NCBI GenBank assembly: GCA_004335635.1
Contig: QAXH01004823.1
Span: forward strand, 421-64,420
Direction of reading: 5' to 3'
DNA: 64,000 nucleotides
Source of the DNA: Chloromonas sp. AAM2
Taxonomy: Eukaryota > Chlorophyta > Chlorophyceae > Chlamydomonadales > Chlamydomonadaceae
Of the stretch, positions 36,901-49,643 are shown one piece after another. Under the pieces are notes generated by a model that was not told the origin of the DNA, ran no database searches, and worked only from the letters and a program-made list of their open reading frames with translations. The position numbers and the translations under genes were made by a program. Within the stretch, counting starts at the first letter, position 1, and each line of letters starts with the position of its first letter.

Positions 36901-37166
36901 GGGCGGTGAGTGCATCTCTTCACTTGCGTGCATCAAGATTTGCACAGTCTTCAACCTGTATTTTCTTTTGTTAATCATCATCACGTGTAATGGTCTTACT
37001 GACTGCTGGCCCATTCCACATCGCTGTGCCGGTTTTCTTTTCCTTTCGTTCTGACCAGGCATATTCTTCTGACACCGATTCAGAGTGCATGTGCTGTTTT
37101 TCCTTGAGTAAATTGCTGCAGACAAACAACAAACAACAAAGCAATATTCGTGCCTGGATATTTCAG

Positions 37167-37284
37167 GGAGGGAGTGTACACCAGGAAGCACGTCCAACGC
37201 AAGTATCAACTATTTGCGCAGATTGCAAAAAGTTCTCCTAAGAAAGCGGAATCTAGCCGCGTCAGCAAGGGTGGTCAATCCCTT
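37167..37284 (+). repeat. dispersed repeat R3 with coding remnant
   Basis: Plus-strand counterpart of 25316-25434; a shorter third copy starts at 57355. Conserved DNA blocks include CACCAGGAAGCACGTCCAAC and GCGCAGATTGCAAAAA. Confidence 0.75.
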
Positions 37285-38185
37285 GTGGCTATCACCCCTC
37301 ACCACACTTCATGTACACTCGCTTATGATTGGCTCTGATGTCACACCAGGGGCTTGGCACCCTGAAGACACTAGGGGCGGATCAATGCTACCCAGGCGGC
37401 ACTTGCGCTTGGGTACTGATTAGGAGATCGACACAGCTTACACGGATTGGCCAGTGCTACACTAGCGCAATCAGGTTGTCATAGATACCAAAGCTCACAG
37501 CAGAGTCAGTAACGGCTATTGGCTGCTAAGCACGGCTCACTCTCACATGCTAGTGAGAACCAGACTTGCAGCAAGAGGGATAGGAAATGATGTCATCAGC
37601 CATGTTTGGCAGGAGGACTCTAGTACAAGCTGGTCGGATTCATGCACACAGGATTGATGTGCACAGCCTGTACCGCATCCGTTCGGTGACCAGCCTCTGC
37701 TAACTCAACGAGTTCCTCCTCTACTTTTTGAGGCAAGGAACTGGCAGCTCTCTCATTATGTAAGCGTGACGTGTTCCATGAGGACACGCTCTCATATGCC
37801 ATGCCATGGATCACGATGGCAGTGCCAGCCTACTCCTCACTGCTGCAGCAGAATGTCACTGAACTCATCTCAGGCTTAGCAAAGTCCTGTCCACGCCGCC
37901 TCTTCCATGAGTATTGTTTGGCGCAGGTATGCGGTTGTGCATGTGAGTGCCCAGCCTGTAGTCCCTGTCCGACACTGACTCTGCCACCTGTGGCACCACC
38001 ATGGGTCCTTAGGTCAGCTGGGGTAGGTGGGAGGGCAGCGCAAGCTGTCTGAGAAAGGCTGTGCATACCAAGGTAACCTGCTCGGCTCACCAGCAAGGTG
38101 ATCACGTAATGCGTACGAGCCTAGGTTGCTCAAATGCTGAAAACGTAAGAATGGGCCAGAGAGGAATGATCGCATCTGTCTCAAA

Positions 38186-41100
38186 TCAAGGGCCGCAGGT
38201 GGGCTCCCACTTGTCCCACTTCCTGTTGAACTTGTCTACGTGTGGGATGTCAAACCAAGGGTCGTAGTGGATGTGCCCGGGATGTGCGTTGACGCAGCAC
38301 CAGATGCTGCCAATGCCCTTGACGCGGTTGAAAAACTTTGTCCAGTCGGCTGCAAGGCAGCAACAACAAGCAAGAGTCAAGCAGGCCAGACAAGAGGGTG
38401 AGTGAATGACACCAACGCCTTGACACACCGTCAACACCAGCTGGCAACACCAGCTTGGCCCAGGGGTTTATCCTATGCCTTACCTGTGCTAGTGAAGTTC
38501 TTGAATGCATCTTTCATGGTTGTGAACTCCAGCACTCTGTACGGGGATGCGTCGCGCAGGGCCACACGCAGCTGCTCCGACAGCAGGCCTGCCTGCACAC
38601 GCACCCGCCCATCCTGCACAGCGCAACAACACGCTTGCTTGACGACTCATATTGATCAACTCCCGGTTCGATTGTACCTAAGTTGCGAGACATGGATAAA
38701 AAGAGGCAACGACAATAACGGCAGCAACAGCAGCGGCGCACAGCTGGACACCGTGACTCGCTCGCTTTGCTCACACAACCTGGCCTCATTCATGATTGCG
38801 TACGATTGTATGCAACACCTGATTGTACTCGGGTGTACGACTGCAACATGGAATTGTCACACTGCTGCACAAGTACAACTTGCGCGTTTGCATGACGTTC
38901 GCAACCCTTGTGCATTCATAGCCGGCTCTGCACGACCCTCCACACTGTCCTGTTCACGTGACAGGCAGGTCACACGTGCGCCACACATCTTTCACACCTT
39001 GACTGGCGCCGGAGCGGTGCCATCGCTGCACGCCGCGTCGCCGGCTGCGCAGATCTCAACGGTCATGCGACTGTTGCGCGTCGTCTCCGGGACCTGTCCA
39101 TATGCAACGCAAGTGCTCACATCAGCAACTTCGGACAGTACAAGAAGACCAGGCAAGCAAGCAACAACATGCTGAGCACCAGCAACTGAAATGGATGCAA
39201 CAGGTGATGGCTGGGTAGCATGCAGCAGTCTGCGTTACCTTGGTGTTGTTCAGGAATGTGAACTCCTTGAACTCAATGGGTGGGCCGTACGTGTCGGCCG
39301 GCAGGTCCCGATGGAGGCCGTTCTCCAGGTCGAACACGTGATCCATGGGGCACACGAAGGGCAGGTCAAAGCTGGATCCAGGGATGGTACCTGCTCAGGG
39401 CAGTGCAGCAGGAAATGCAATCTTCAATGCTGGTACGGTGCTCGTCTGTGCGGCTTCCTGCCATCTGTACAAGGGAGTTCCAGGCTAAGCAAAATGGACA
39501 CTGAGAGCAGTTGATGTGTGCAGTGGTGGGACGATGATGTGTGGTTCACATGCCAGTCATATGTCAGCCACGTGAGTCCGTTTCTTCCCCCCACCTGCGT
39601 GCGGTGCCCACCATCGGTCCTGGCCGCACCATAGCTCGGGCATGATGACGGCGCGGCCCAGCACAGTGCCGATGGCAAAGGCGGTGCGGATGCGCTGAAT
39701 CTGGTGGTTGGCGAGCTTGAAGTGACCCTGCAGCGCATGGCAGGCAGCCGATGTCAGTGGCAATCGGCAGGCAAGCAATTCCACTGGCACAGGCGCACTT
39801 CCTCAGGGCTTTTCCAGGGCAGTGCAAGCTGACGCTACTTGAGAGGCGAGTCGCTTTGCAGTTCTGCAGAGCAGCGGACCCAAAACGTCACCTGGACGTT
39901 TGACAGCTTGGACTGGCCATCGTTGGGACCCGCGTCGCCCAGCAATGCGTCAAGTCCATCCATCTGCAGACAGCCAGGCAACGGGCGTACAAGGCCGTGT
40001 GGGATACAATTGCACTCCTTGAATGGACAAAGGTGAACCTGACAATTAGATCAAGATACAAATATACTACTCAGCCGGATACAAATATACTACTCAGCCG
40101 GACAGAGGAAAGCTGACATGCGGATAGTGCAGACTAGAGTGCCATGCTCTTGTCAAACCGGCGGCCGTGTCATCTCAACTAGGCTAATGAACAACGCTCT
40201 CACCTTAAAGTTGAGGAAGCCGACCTTGTGCTCGTAGTAGTCGGGCATGTCTTCAAACAACATGTACTCGCGCATGCGGTGGCGCTTGCCGGGCGTGCCG
40301 GAGAACTGGAATGTTGCGTGCAGCGCGTACGGCTGCAGGCAGGGGCAAGGGGCAAGGGGCAAGGGGCAAGCGCATGGAAAAAGCAGGGTGGTGAGGACCA
40401 GGCTGACGGGCAGTTCCTTGGCATGTAACCATAAACCATACAAGAGTGCCTGAAGACTGCATGAAAAATTCGCAACTACATTCTGCCGGTTGGAATATTG
40501 CTGCTGGGCCACGTGCGTGGAGGGTGCAGGTGTGTACGGCAGCCTACTAACAGGAATACAGTTAACTAGAGACAGGATGATGGCTGAGTACAGCAGCCTA
40601 ACCTTTGTGAATGCATCACACGTGCCCAAGCATGTAAGTACTAGAGGTTTATGAGGATGTCTTTGCTGGCCCAGTAAACTCTGAATGGTACGCATTGTCT
40701 GGCCTGGCTTGTTGTTTGAACATGCATCTAACAGGTGATCATGAGTATGGCCCTGCTGTTTTACCTGCACGTTTAGCTTCTTCCACAGGCGCTGCGTGAA
40801 GAATGTGTGGCCGCTGCAGAAGGCCGACACTGGCAGGATGCCCATGACCAGCTTGCCGTGGTAGGCCTTGAACAGGTGCTGCGTGTTGCCGGGGATGGCC
40901 TCCGCGCCCCTGCATGCACGACACACCAAAAGCAGGTGACAGGCTATGCCACCATGCCCTCAAACCACTGTGTCGACAACGCGCTCAAGCTTGCCTGCTG
41001 GGGCCCATGCCCATTCACGGCAATGCAGCTGCTGATGGCTGGCGTACGCATGGCTGATTCACTCCCATTCCCGCTCCATCAGCCTGTGCACCCAGTTGTG

Positions 41101-42849
41101 CGTGCATGCCTGTCACACTCTCACTCACACTCGGAAGAGCTCGTTGAATGCGTTCTGGTCCCACACATTCTCATCCTTCTCAATCACGTCAATCCACTGG
41201 TTGACAAACTCCATTGACTTGTTCCTGAACAGCATGATGCCTGCAGGGTAGCAACACGCATGTGTCTACCCTTCAGCTCATTCCTTGAGGCACATGCTAC
41301 TCGAGGCCTGGTTGGGTGAGGTCCGCCTCACAGGAGGCAGGATACAAGTACACCTGGTAACATGCTCCAATGTACCAGAAAGATTGGCCAGTAAGCCCAG
41401 GGCCATGTAAGTTAGCTGTGTTGCGTTGTGGTGGTGCCCGTTCAGTAATATCCCTAATCATATGCTGCATTCACGTAGAGTGGCTCACCGATGTTGGCTG
41501 CTGAGCCTGCGAACATGAACTTCTCCAGCTGATAGTCCGGCACTGTGTTGGCAAGATGATCAGAGCTGCTCAGAATGTCAGCTTCAGGGTAATTCTTGAA
41601 GTAGGGGATGGGATTGCGCAGCCAGAGCACATCCACGTCTGAGATGACAACATCCACTCCGAGGTTCAGGAAGACTCTGATCAGCTTGATCTTCTCACGG
41701 CCCATCTTGGCAAAGGTCTTGGACCCCCAGCCAAAGTCACCCAGGGTCAGGCCACTCTTCATGCTGAACACGTTCTTTTTCTGGTCCGACAACACCTGCT
41801 CGTAGGCACGCGCACACTCACACCGGTGTCACACACATCGTCGGATACACACATGTGTAGTGCTGCTGCATGCGCACATGGGTGCAGTGAAGATCAGTTT
41901 GGATGTCAAGTCTGCTCCACATGTCATGGATAAGTCTGAACGGTGCTTGACAAACATGCAGATGAACCTCTGTTGCACTGTGCCCGCATGCTACATTTTT
42001 TTACCTGCCTCCTGTGCTGACTGCTATGCATCAGCCATCGCACCTGCAGTAAATGCTCATCCATAGCGCCAACAATGTAGCCAGTGATGCCTGCCTCCTG
42101 AACACGCTTGATCCACGTCCGGACAAAGTCAGCGTAATGCCAGTTTGCCCAGGTAACCACCAGGTAGCCATCCTGGGCAATCTTCTGCACCATCTCCCTG
42201 TGAGGCACGAGCACGAGCGGCAGCTGTTGCAACCGGCATGATGCAGAGGTTGCAACATGGTGGCGGCTGATTTTGAAGGGGCCCATGCCCACCTTGTGGG
42301 CTTGTATGCCTGATCCAAATCGGTGAGGCCTGTACCGGCTGGAGTGCCTGCCACTGGCTGCTGATCAGCCAATGTAATCACAGCTGCTTGTGGAGGAGGT
42401 GGGGATGGAGAGGGTGACGGGGAAGGAGATGGTGAGGGCGAGGGTGATGGAGAAGGAGCAGGAGAGGGAGGAGGGGGAGAATCTGCCGGCACTTCTTTTC
42501 CTGCATCTGCAAATGAACAGTACAGCCCGTGCGTGCGGCACAGGCGGGCACATGATGCATGACATGTACAGCTGCATGCTAAGCTAACCGCCGGCTTGCA
42601 TGTAGCCGGCTGGATTCGAGTCCGAGTCCGAGTTCAGTTAGCTTGCTCACCTGCTGTCTTGCTATCCACCACTGTGGGAGCTGGCGCTGGCGCAGCACCT
42701 GTGCCATGGAACTCGCGTGGAGATCCCAAACTAGGATGGTGTGCGTGTTTCCCCAGGAGAAAGATCACAGAGAAGAACGCCAGAAGCATCATGCCAAGCA
42801 CTCCCAAGGCGATGCCCCGCCCACCCTGTGGGGCCCGTCGCGGAGGCAT
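38186..42849 (-). CDS. XEG113: XEG113-like GT77 extensin arabinosyltransferase
   Basis: Twelve exons, all in phase: 42849-42651, 42506-42293, 42197-42044, 41795-41489, 41240-41129, 40909-40765, 40332-40204, 39963-39892, 39727-39595, 39390-39239, 38613-38484 and 38349-38186. They give 636 residues, close to the size of the plant enzyme. It is a type II Golgi protein with a short basic N-terminus, a membrane anchor (GVLGMMLLAFFSVIFLLG), then a stem that includes a Ser-Pro repeat. The GT77 catalytic domain (PF03407) has LVVTWANWHYADFVRTWI, VDVVISDVDVLWLRNP (the D-x-D nucleotide-sugar site), and DILSSSDH. Downstream come FCSGHTFFTQ, ALHATFQFSGTPGKRHRMRE and NHQIQRIRTAFAIGTVLGRA, all hallmarks of XEG113. 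Plant XEG113 adds the second beta-L-arabinofuranose to hydroxyproline-linked arabinans on extensins using UDP-arabinofuranose. In an alga the likely targets are Hyp-rich cell-wall glycoproteins. Confidence 0.93.
40055..40101. repeat. 23-base tandem duplication in an intron
   Basis: GATACAAATATACTACTCAG followed by CCG occurs twice, at 40055 and 40078. It lies in the XEG113 intron between exons 40332-40204 and 39963-39892. Confidence 0.85.
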
Positions 42850-44956
42850 GTTGAGCAGCCACGCGAGGCTGGGACAGCAACGCCTATCACGTCTTTTATG
42901 ATGCAGAGCACGGGGGCTGCTATGCAACGATTATTGTGAAGAGCGCAAGCTGCGTCTCCTGTTCGGGGGCATCTGTTGTTCAGCACCGAACATGCATTTG
43001 GTGTCTTGAGGTGTCCTACTTTCTTTGCTGCGTCCGAAAAGCAGAGCATGCACTTCAACACCATATCATTTCGGTCTTTTGAGCCGGTCTGTTTTCGGTT
43101 ACGACCATTTGCATTTTACATCCCTATCGCCCACCGCCCATCTCAGCCTAAATTGGATTGTCTCTTGTGCTGAATGCCTGGACGGCATTTATTTTGATAT
43201 GATTTGTGTGTTGAATGCATTGATTCCTCCACATTCGCCATCTACCATGCAAGTGTGGCACAACATCTGGTACATCTGGTACACCTGGGTGCCTGGGTAT
43301 GCATTGGGTGTACCCCTGGATACACCTCAAAACACGCTTTCACAGTGGCTGCTCGGTCCATCCCGTACTGACTGCAGCTGTCTTTCTTCCTGGCCTTGTT
43401 GTCTGTTAGTTTTTAGTGTAGAGTATGTGTACCATGTAGACTTGTTTCAAGATGCATTGAAGGGAGAACACAGAGGGTTGAGTGAGGGGAAGGGGAGGGG
43501 GCGAATCGCTATCAGGTATTCATGTGTACATGGTCTACACTAACAAGCATGCGTGTACTCAATGCCGGTAAAATCGATTGGCATTGTGGCATATGGATAC
43601 TTATGCCTGCTATACCATTGGCTGGTCGTCTGACAACGCGCCCGACACCCAAAGACTCGCAGACCCAAAAGATGGTACAGCAGGGTCTCTGGGTCTCGGG
43701 ATTTCTAAGTCTACGCCTGGAAACATGTCATGGCAATTATGACCTGCCTGCATCACCAAAGGCGAGACTGTTGGGCAGCACACCCGGCAACCCAGAGACC
43801 TGAAGACCCTGCTGCGGTCTCTAGGTTTCTGAGTCCGCGCCTGGATATTCACATCATGGCAATCGTGGCATAAGCACTGGTAGAGGCAGCCACTTTCCTG
43901 CCACCATCTCAGGCAGCACACCCAGCAACCCAGAGACCTGAAGACTCTCCCACGGCACACGAGAGTCTCTGTGTCTCAATTTGCACGGGAAATCCCATGA
44001 CAGGCATACATGCTCGCCTAGTGTAGCCGGCACACTTCTGCTACACTAAGGCCATGATGTTACGCTGCACACCCAGAACCCGCCCTAGCCTGACCTGAAG
44101 ACCTCACTGTACTGCTGGGTCTTTTGGGCGCTGGGCTTCTTTATTCTGGTGTCCAACCAGGTACATGCATGCGATTTGTTGCTACATGGTTGCAGTTAGA
44201 GAGCGCCCAGAAAACCAGCGACTCAGGGACTCTTTGACTTGTTTTACAGGGGCCGACTTCAGTGACTAGAGGGGGCCCCTGGAAGCTATCGCTTTGCCAT
44301 TCGACCTGTCCCACTGCACATGGCAGGCGGATGGTTTATCATGACACACCAGACCTGCACGACATCACACCAAGAGACTCACAGACATGGTCGTTTATGC
44401 AACTCACATGTTCCTGGCGCAACACCTGATGTTGTTGCCACCAGCGTCTGTCTGTTGCTGACAACAATCTTGTCATACAGTCTGCTCGGGCATACTACAC
44501 TATCACCATGCCATGTAGGCAGTTGTTGTTGTGACCACTCAACGCTCTCTGTTGTGCAGGCTCCTGGAGACCCACACCGGTTGCCGTCAACCAGGCTACC
44601 TGACCCGGTACTCAGCCACAGCAACTGCAGAAGTGGCTGCATCCGTCAGTTTGCCTGTAACCGTTGGGGACACCCATGAGCGCTGAGTGGTCCACAATGC
44701 TAGTCCCAGACATCCAGAGACCCACAGACCCGACACAGAGTCATGGCTTTTGGGTCTGCACTTAGAGCCCTATTCCTACCCTGGCCACCTGCGCAATACC
44801 GGCTACCACATGAACATCCGGTATGCTGAGGGTCGTTTCTGACTTGAGGACCCTTACAGAGTCTTACACAAGTAAGTCAACACCAACAGGCCCAAACGCT
44901 CATGTGTTCTGACGCCTGCTGCCTGCACGTCCTCAACACCCGCTGGCTGCACGTCC
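42850..44956. other. intergenic region with tandem array
   Basis: No gene was seen. The first 800 bases are unique sequence without a supported frame. 43670-44000 is a degenerate tandem array, and related blocks (CAGAGACCCACAGACCC near 44715) are scattered to about 44770. A short two-copy GCTGCACGTCCTCAACACCCG tandem at about 44915-44970 overlaps the 3' end of the beta-ureidopropionase gene. Confidence 0.6.
43670..44000. repeat. degenerate tandem array, period about 133-144 bases
   Basis: The unit starts GGTCTCTGGGTCTCGG (43685), GGTCTCTAGGTTTCTGAGTC (43818) and GAGTCTCTGTGTCTC (about 43962). Each of the first two units ends in GCAACCCAGAGACCTGAAGA. On the minus strand it reads as a Cys-rich repeat (RVFRSLGCWVCC and RVFRSLGCRVCC), a by-product of the array. 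Confidence 0.8.
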
Positions 44957-47900
44957 TCAACACCCGTTGGCTGGCAGGGCAGGATCTTTGATGACTTGAG
45001 GCTCAAAGTCCTGCGCGATATACTGGGCGAAGTAGTCTGCATACATTTCGTACCGAGCTGTCATCTGGAAGCCCCATTTATCCTTCAACTGCAGGCAGGA
45101 GTCACACAAGGAACTTGGGCTACTGAACACAGTGCATGGTTGAGTGCAGAGCCATCTAACAGCATATCGTAGCATGCAGCCAACACCAACACCAACACCG
45201 GGTCACAGGACATCAGCTCGATGAAGAACTGCAAGACGTGAAGACATGGCAATGCCCAATGCAGTGACTGACACAAGCCAGATAATGGCTAGCCCGAAAT
45301 CAACGGCGGAGGGTGGCAGCAGAACACTGTCGCTCAATCCAACTCAGCTCTCTAGCTTGCAAGATGGGGTGATGATTGCAAGCCTACAGCCCTGTTGCCA
45401 CCGCAGCTTTGCTGCCAAAAAAGGTCTGCATGACCCAGCACGCCAGTGATGCTATCACCACCAGGCACCACACCAATGATCAACCCATATAGAATACTTG
45501 TGCATACCCAACTACTCAAAATTTTGGCAATCCGCAAACTGATCAAACATGCTCCCATAGTGCTTGTGCATGTGATCCCGTAGCTACTTGTGCACCCCTC
45601 TACCCGCAGCCATGCACTGCCGCCCGGCCCCGGCACACCTGTCGGCACAAGTTGAGGTCCACCTCCGCCACCATGAGCCCATCCACATGACGTGACAGGC
45701 CGGGCGTGCGGCTGCCGTCCGGCCCCGCCACGTAGCTGCTGCCGTAGAATGGGCCAAACGCCTGGCCACACACGAGCAAATACGTTTGCTTGCTTGTTTG
45801 TTTGTATGTTTGCTATGCATTATGAGGTTTGATTGCTTCATCCTATAGCGCTCCCACTGTAAACCAACACACATACACGCATGAGGCAGTGCAGTGCAAC
45901 TTGTACAAAGGGTGCACCAAGGTGGCTGCTGCCACGGCCCAGACACGGCCCAGACAAAGGCCCTAGCTGGCTGAGACAGACTCAAGCCTGGTCAGCTTGA
46001 CTGAGCACATTCACTTGCCTGTTGGCAGGAGCAGCAAAATCTCACAACTTTGATACGCTGATGTCGAAAGTTGGCACATGCCGCCTCTAAACCCGACATA
46101 CAATTAACTCCACCCCAAATCAAGAGCTCATGGATCACACCCCCCCCCCTCACCCTGTGCGCTGGCTTGCCATCCCCGCTGGTGAACTCGTTAGGGAACG
46201 TTTCCGTCCCGACCCTGTTGATGGCGCCCACAAAGTATGCGTTGGCTATGGCTGCGTTGCGCGCCTCAATGGGCCACAGGGGCTCGGACAGCTCGCCAAC
46301 GGTCGCACTTGGGTTGAACACAATCTCAGCGCCATTCATGCCAAACGCCTGCACGAGCAAAGCCGGTACTGTTCAGAAACAGAGTAGTGCGGGACTGAAG
46401 GTCAAAGCTAGCCCATTAGCTCTTTGAGTCAATGAGGAACAAACAGTGGAACTACAAGTTGTACATAGACTTCTGCTTGCTTTTTCTGTGGCTGTCCAAA
46501 ACCAGTCCGGAAACAATCTTTGCTGAACCCAAGCCTTGTCTCTGCCTGTGCCAGCTGACCTCTGCTGCACATCTGCCTGCATGCACTGCACCTGCCAATT
46601 CATAGGATGATGGCGCCCATAGCAGATGTTGACAGCGATCTTGCCATAGACAGTTTCAAACACGGGGTGGCGGGTGTTTCCTTCCATGTAGTACGTACTC
46701 TCATTGAAGTCACCCACACGTGGAATGTGATTCTGCACGTGCACCACATGCATGATAACTGATCCCTGACTAGTGAAGAAGTCCGCTGTCGGATATGCAC
46801 TATCAAGCTGAGGCGTGCGCTGTGAATCTCCTTCCATGCTTTTCTAGCCTGTGCCTGGTGAGGCGCTGTGTGGGGAGGCCAGCATCGGAAACTCGTCAAA
46901 GCTCCTCTCTGTTTTGACCCTAATGGCGGTTTCCTCATAGACTTCACAGGTTCATGGCTTATCCTGGCTCAAATGCGTCACCACTGGGCGGCAGGTGGGC
47001 AATCCCATCGCCCTTGCTGCTGACACTCCATGTCAATCACAATTTGCCTGGTTCTGTCATCGCAGCATGACCTGCTTACCCACCTTCCCATGGCATGGCT
47101 CAGTTCCCCTGTCCTTCCTGTGCCCACCTTCCGATGCTTCCCAATCACGTTGCCCGTGTGCCCGATGACCACAGCCGTGTTCCACACCGTGTCCTGGTGC
47201 CCCGCATCCCGCTCCAGGATGGGGCACACAATGACCATGCCCCACCGCCGCGCTAGGCCTTGGCACAGCACCACACTGGCGCCCGTCTCCGCCGACTCGG
47301 CAAACTCACAATAGACCTTCTCACGTGTGCAGAAGCCAAAGGGCATGTGCCTGCAGGGATGCGGCCAACCGTGTGCATTGAGGCATACGTGGGTTGACAT
47401 AGTCAGCGTCCTGATCGCCTTGCCTTGATTGAGGTCCCAGCAGGCCTTGAGCAAGAGTCGTTGCTCAGGCCTAGCGTCTTGACTGACATGCCCTGGTTTA
47501 CCCTATGCATGCCATGAGCAACATGTGCTCCGGTCATCTGCAGTTGGCAAAGGGTGCAACTAGACCCCTGACGTACCTTCTGTGCTCTAGATCATGTCTT
47601 ACAGTAGGTGGCTGATAGCTCAAGCATATGAAGAGCACTGCTCACGGACAGAGTGCTACATGCGTGCCCTGACATGGGTCCTGCTCACTCACCAGCACTC
47701 CTGCAGGCACAGCACCTTGACACCCGCCTGCCCAGCCGCATCGATAATCTGTTCCACACGCTGATGAATGGCCTGCAGCGGCACGTGAACAAACATGTGC
47801 TGCGGCTGACTGTGCTAAGCGCACCACTCCGCACATGCTATGTGAATCATCGCAAGTGGGCTCTTCCGTGGTGACTACACGCCCGTGCACAGGCAACTAA

Positions 47901-48656
47901 CCAACCACTCTGCCACGTGGCTGAGATCATTGCGCTGTTGAACTTGAGTTTCGTCTCTAGGTATGTGTTTCAGTACAATCGCTGGAATGATTCCCTCAGA
48001 CCTTGTGACATGACCGGCCCACCTGTGTTTGCTCCAGGAAGTTGGAGTCGGTAGGCAGAACGATTTGGTTCTGCACCAGACCAATCCGCACTATCCGTTG
48101 TGGCCGGGTCTGCTCCTTCAGGGCCTTGAACCTGTAACCCTGCACAGTGGACAAAAGGCAAACAAAACCATCAGCACCTGAGTTGCCTGGCACCTGTGCT
48201 ATCTAGTGGCTCGGCACTAGATAGAGTCAGTTGGAATGGCTGCATGCCTCAGCCTTCGGAAGCATGATTAGTCCCTGTTTCAATTGCAATTGTTCAGTTT
48301 GTGGGATGCATGCCACCTCAGCACCTGTAGGTCAAATGCCTGCTGTTTGCCCAAGGAGATGACCTCCTCGTCCAAAGGCAGTGGCTCCACCGGGCTTCCG
48401 AGATTCAGGCCATACAGAACTCTTTGAACTTCAGCCAGCTGTGGCTCTGGCAAGAATTTCTGCACAATGACATTAGGGTTTGTAGAGCTGACGCACAATG
48501 ACATTAGAGTTTGTAGATCAGATGCGCACGCGAGATTGATAAGTAAAAGTCACCGCGCGAAGCGCACACTGGCAAACGGACCTTCAGAATCTCCTCCACG
48601 CTGCTGAACCCTGCCAGCGACCCAGCTTGCTCAGCGTGACCATTTGATTGCTGCAT
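44957..48656 (-). CDS. PYD3: beta-ureidopropionase (carbon-nitrogen hydrolase)
   Basis: Nine exons in phase: 48656-48582, 48459-48325, 48139-48023, 47805-47693, 47350-47128, 46732-46592, 46348-46154, 45761-45639 and 45088-44957. They give 417 residues, about the family length. It catalyses the last step of reductive pyrimidine breakdown, hydrolysing N-carbamoyl-beta-alanine (or the beta-aminoisobutyrate analogue) to the beta-amino acid, CO2 and ammonia. The catalytic triad of the nitrilase superfamily is visible: Glu in CLQECW, Lys in IGKHRK and the nucleophile Cys in [10 protein letters not shown]. Diagnostic stretches are [80 protein letters not shown] and [20 protein letters not shown]. 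The start ATG is followed by a short unstructured lead with no clear targeting peptide, suggesting a cytosolic enzyme. The extreme C-terminus overlaps a short tandem repeat, so the last residues may be poorly conserved. Confidence 0.95.
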
Positions 48657-48917
48657 CCTGACTGACAGACAGATGACTTCGACCAGGTTCTCGCTGGATC
48701 TGATACCGTAGTCAAAGCGACTCGTGTGCTGACTCGCTCAGTCAAAGTGTAACAATCACGTGAGAGTTGAGTTGAGTGACAAGGGTGTCACAAGTCGTGT
48801 CGCTGGACACTGCTGACACTTGCCAGTTTTGTCTACTTTCTCTACATCAAAGACGGAAGAGATGCACAGGCCACTCCAGGTGGCATTCACACTGCTTTGG
48901 CACATGAGGATTCTGAA

Positions 48918-49012
48918 ATGTCTGAAGACCACTGACTGAGCTACACGGCGCAGCTTGAGCCTCGTCTGGCTGTTGCTGTTGCAGACTGCCACGTAATCAC
49001 ACTCTGCTTGAC
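48918..49012 (-). pseudogene. duplicated last exon of the neighbouring METTL gene
   Basis: The minus strand reads ECDYVAVCNSNSQTRLKLRR, matching ECEYVTVYNINRKTGLKLRR in the real last exon at 50057-49926. DNA similarity continues on the 3' side of the copy (TTCTGAA...TGAAGAC). It lacks the conserved C-terminal VFIHGVFRK. It is an isolated copy with no other METTL exons nearby. Confidence 0.75.
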
Positions 49013-49016
49013 AGAC

Positions 49017-49050
49017 ACACACGCACGCACACGCACACACACACACACAG
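49017..49050. repeat. CA microsatellite
   Basis: ACACACGCACGCACACGCAC followed by (AC)n, directly beside the METTL exon copy. Confidence 0.9.
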
Positions 49051-49116
49051 TGGAGAGGGAGGGTTTGCACGTGGAGGGGTAGATGGGGTCTTCAGGGAGC
49101 ACACGACGAACAAATG

Positions 49117-49243
49117 TTTGCCAGTTCTGGGACAATATTTGTGGACACCCTTGGCACCAGTGTTGTGATGTGGTGATAGCATGGCCTTGTGGGGAGCCTT
49201 TTTTAAATTTGACTTTCTTTTGAATTGTCCCGGAACTGGCAAA
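49117..49243. mobile_element. MITE, 127 bases
   Basis: Inverted terminal repeats TTTGCCAGTTCTGGGACAAT (left) and ATTGTCCCGGAACTGGCAAA (right), 19 of 20 positions complementary. The interior is non-coding and AT-rich at the right. A second member with the same termini is at 61548-61733. Confidence 0.85.
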
Positions 49244-49271
49244 CTTCGTTTATTTACTTCTTTGTCACCTG

Positions 49272-49361
49272 GTATAAATATTCACGCAAGGGAAGCCGTC
49301 AGAGGACACGCAACTAGATGGGCAACCCCCCGGCCCACCCTGGGCAAGAAAGCAAAACGAA
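49272..49361 (+). repeat. dispersed repeat R6, copy 1
   Basis: Shares GGGAAGCCGTCAGAGGACAC, then GATGGGCA and AGCAAGAAAGCAAA-type blocks with 49644-49735. Confidence 0.75.
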
Positions 49362-49643
49362 TGCAGCGAATGTAGAACAGAAAATAAGCCGCCCAGGCTA
49401 ACGTCATAGTCACGAGCATCCTCTCTCAGCCATAGTGCCTGGAGTCAATGTAGTAGTCTAACTATTGTACGTAACGTAGGGCATGGGCAGCTTTTACTTT
49501 ATGTGACTCATGTGGGCCATGGGACTGATTACCAATATATACAGCGAATGCTGGTTGGTTTGAGGGGAGAGCCTGCCAGTGGCTGTAAGGGGTGTGCCAA
49601 ATTCGGCCAAATTAGGCACTTTGCCTGTATATGTATATATGTA

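Larger units (their letters stand above)
35152..38185. other. repeat-rich intergenic region
   Basis: Holds R2 plus R1 back to back (35687-35893), R5 (36092-36144), a long R1 (36510-36781) and R3 (37167-37284). A possible exon fragment sits at 36782-36900. About 37300-38185 contains no recognised feature. Confidence 0.6.

Noticed and set aside
43610..43960. Cys-rich repeat protein on the minus strand
   Set aside because: The repetition follows the tandem DNA array, and there is no signal peptide or splice structure.
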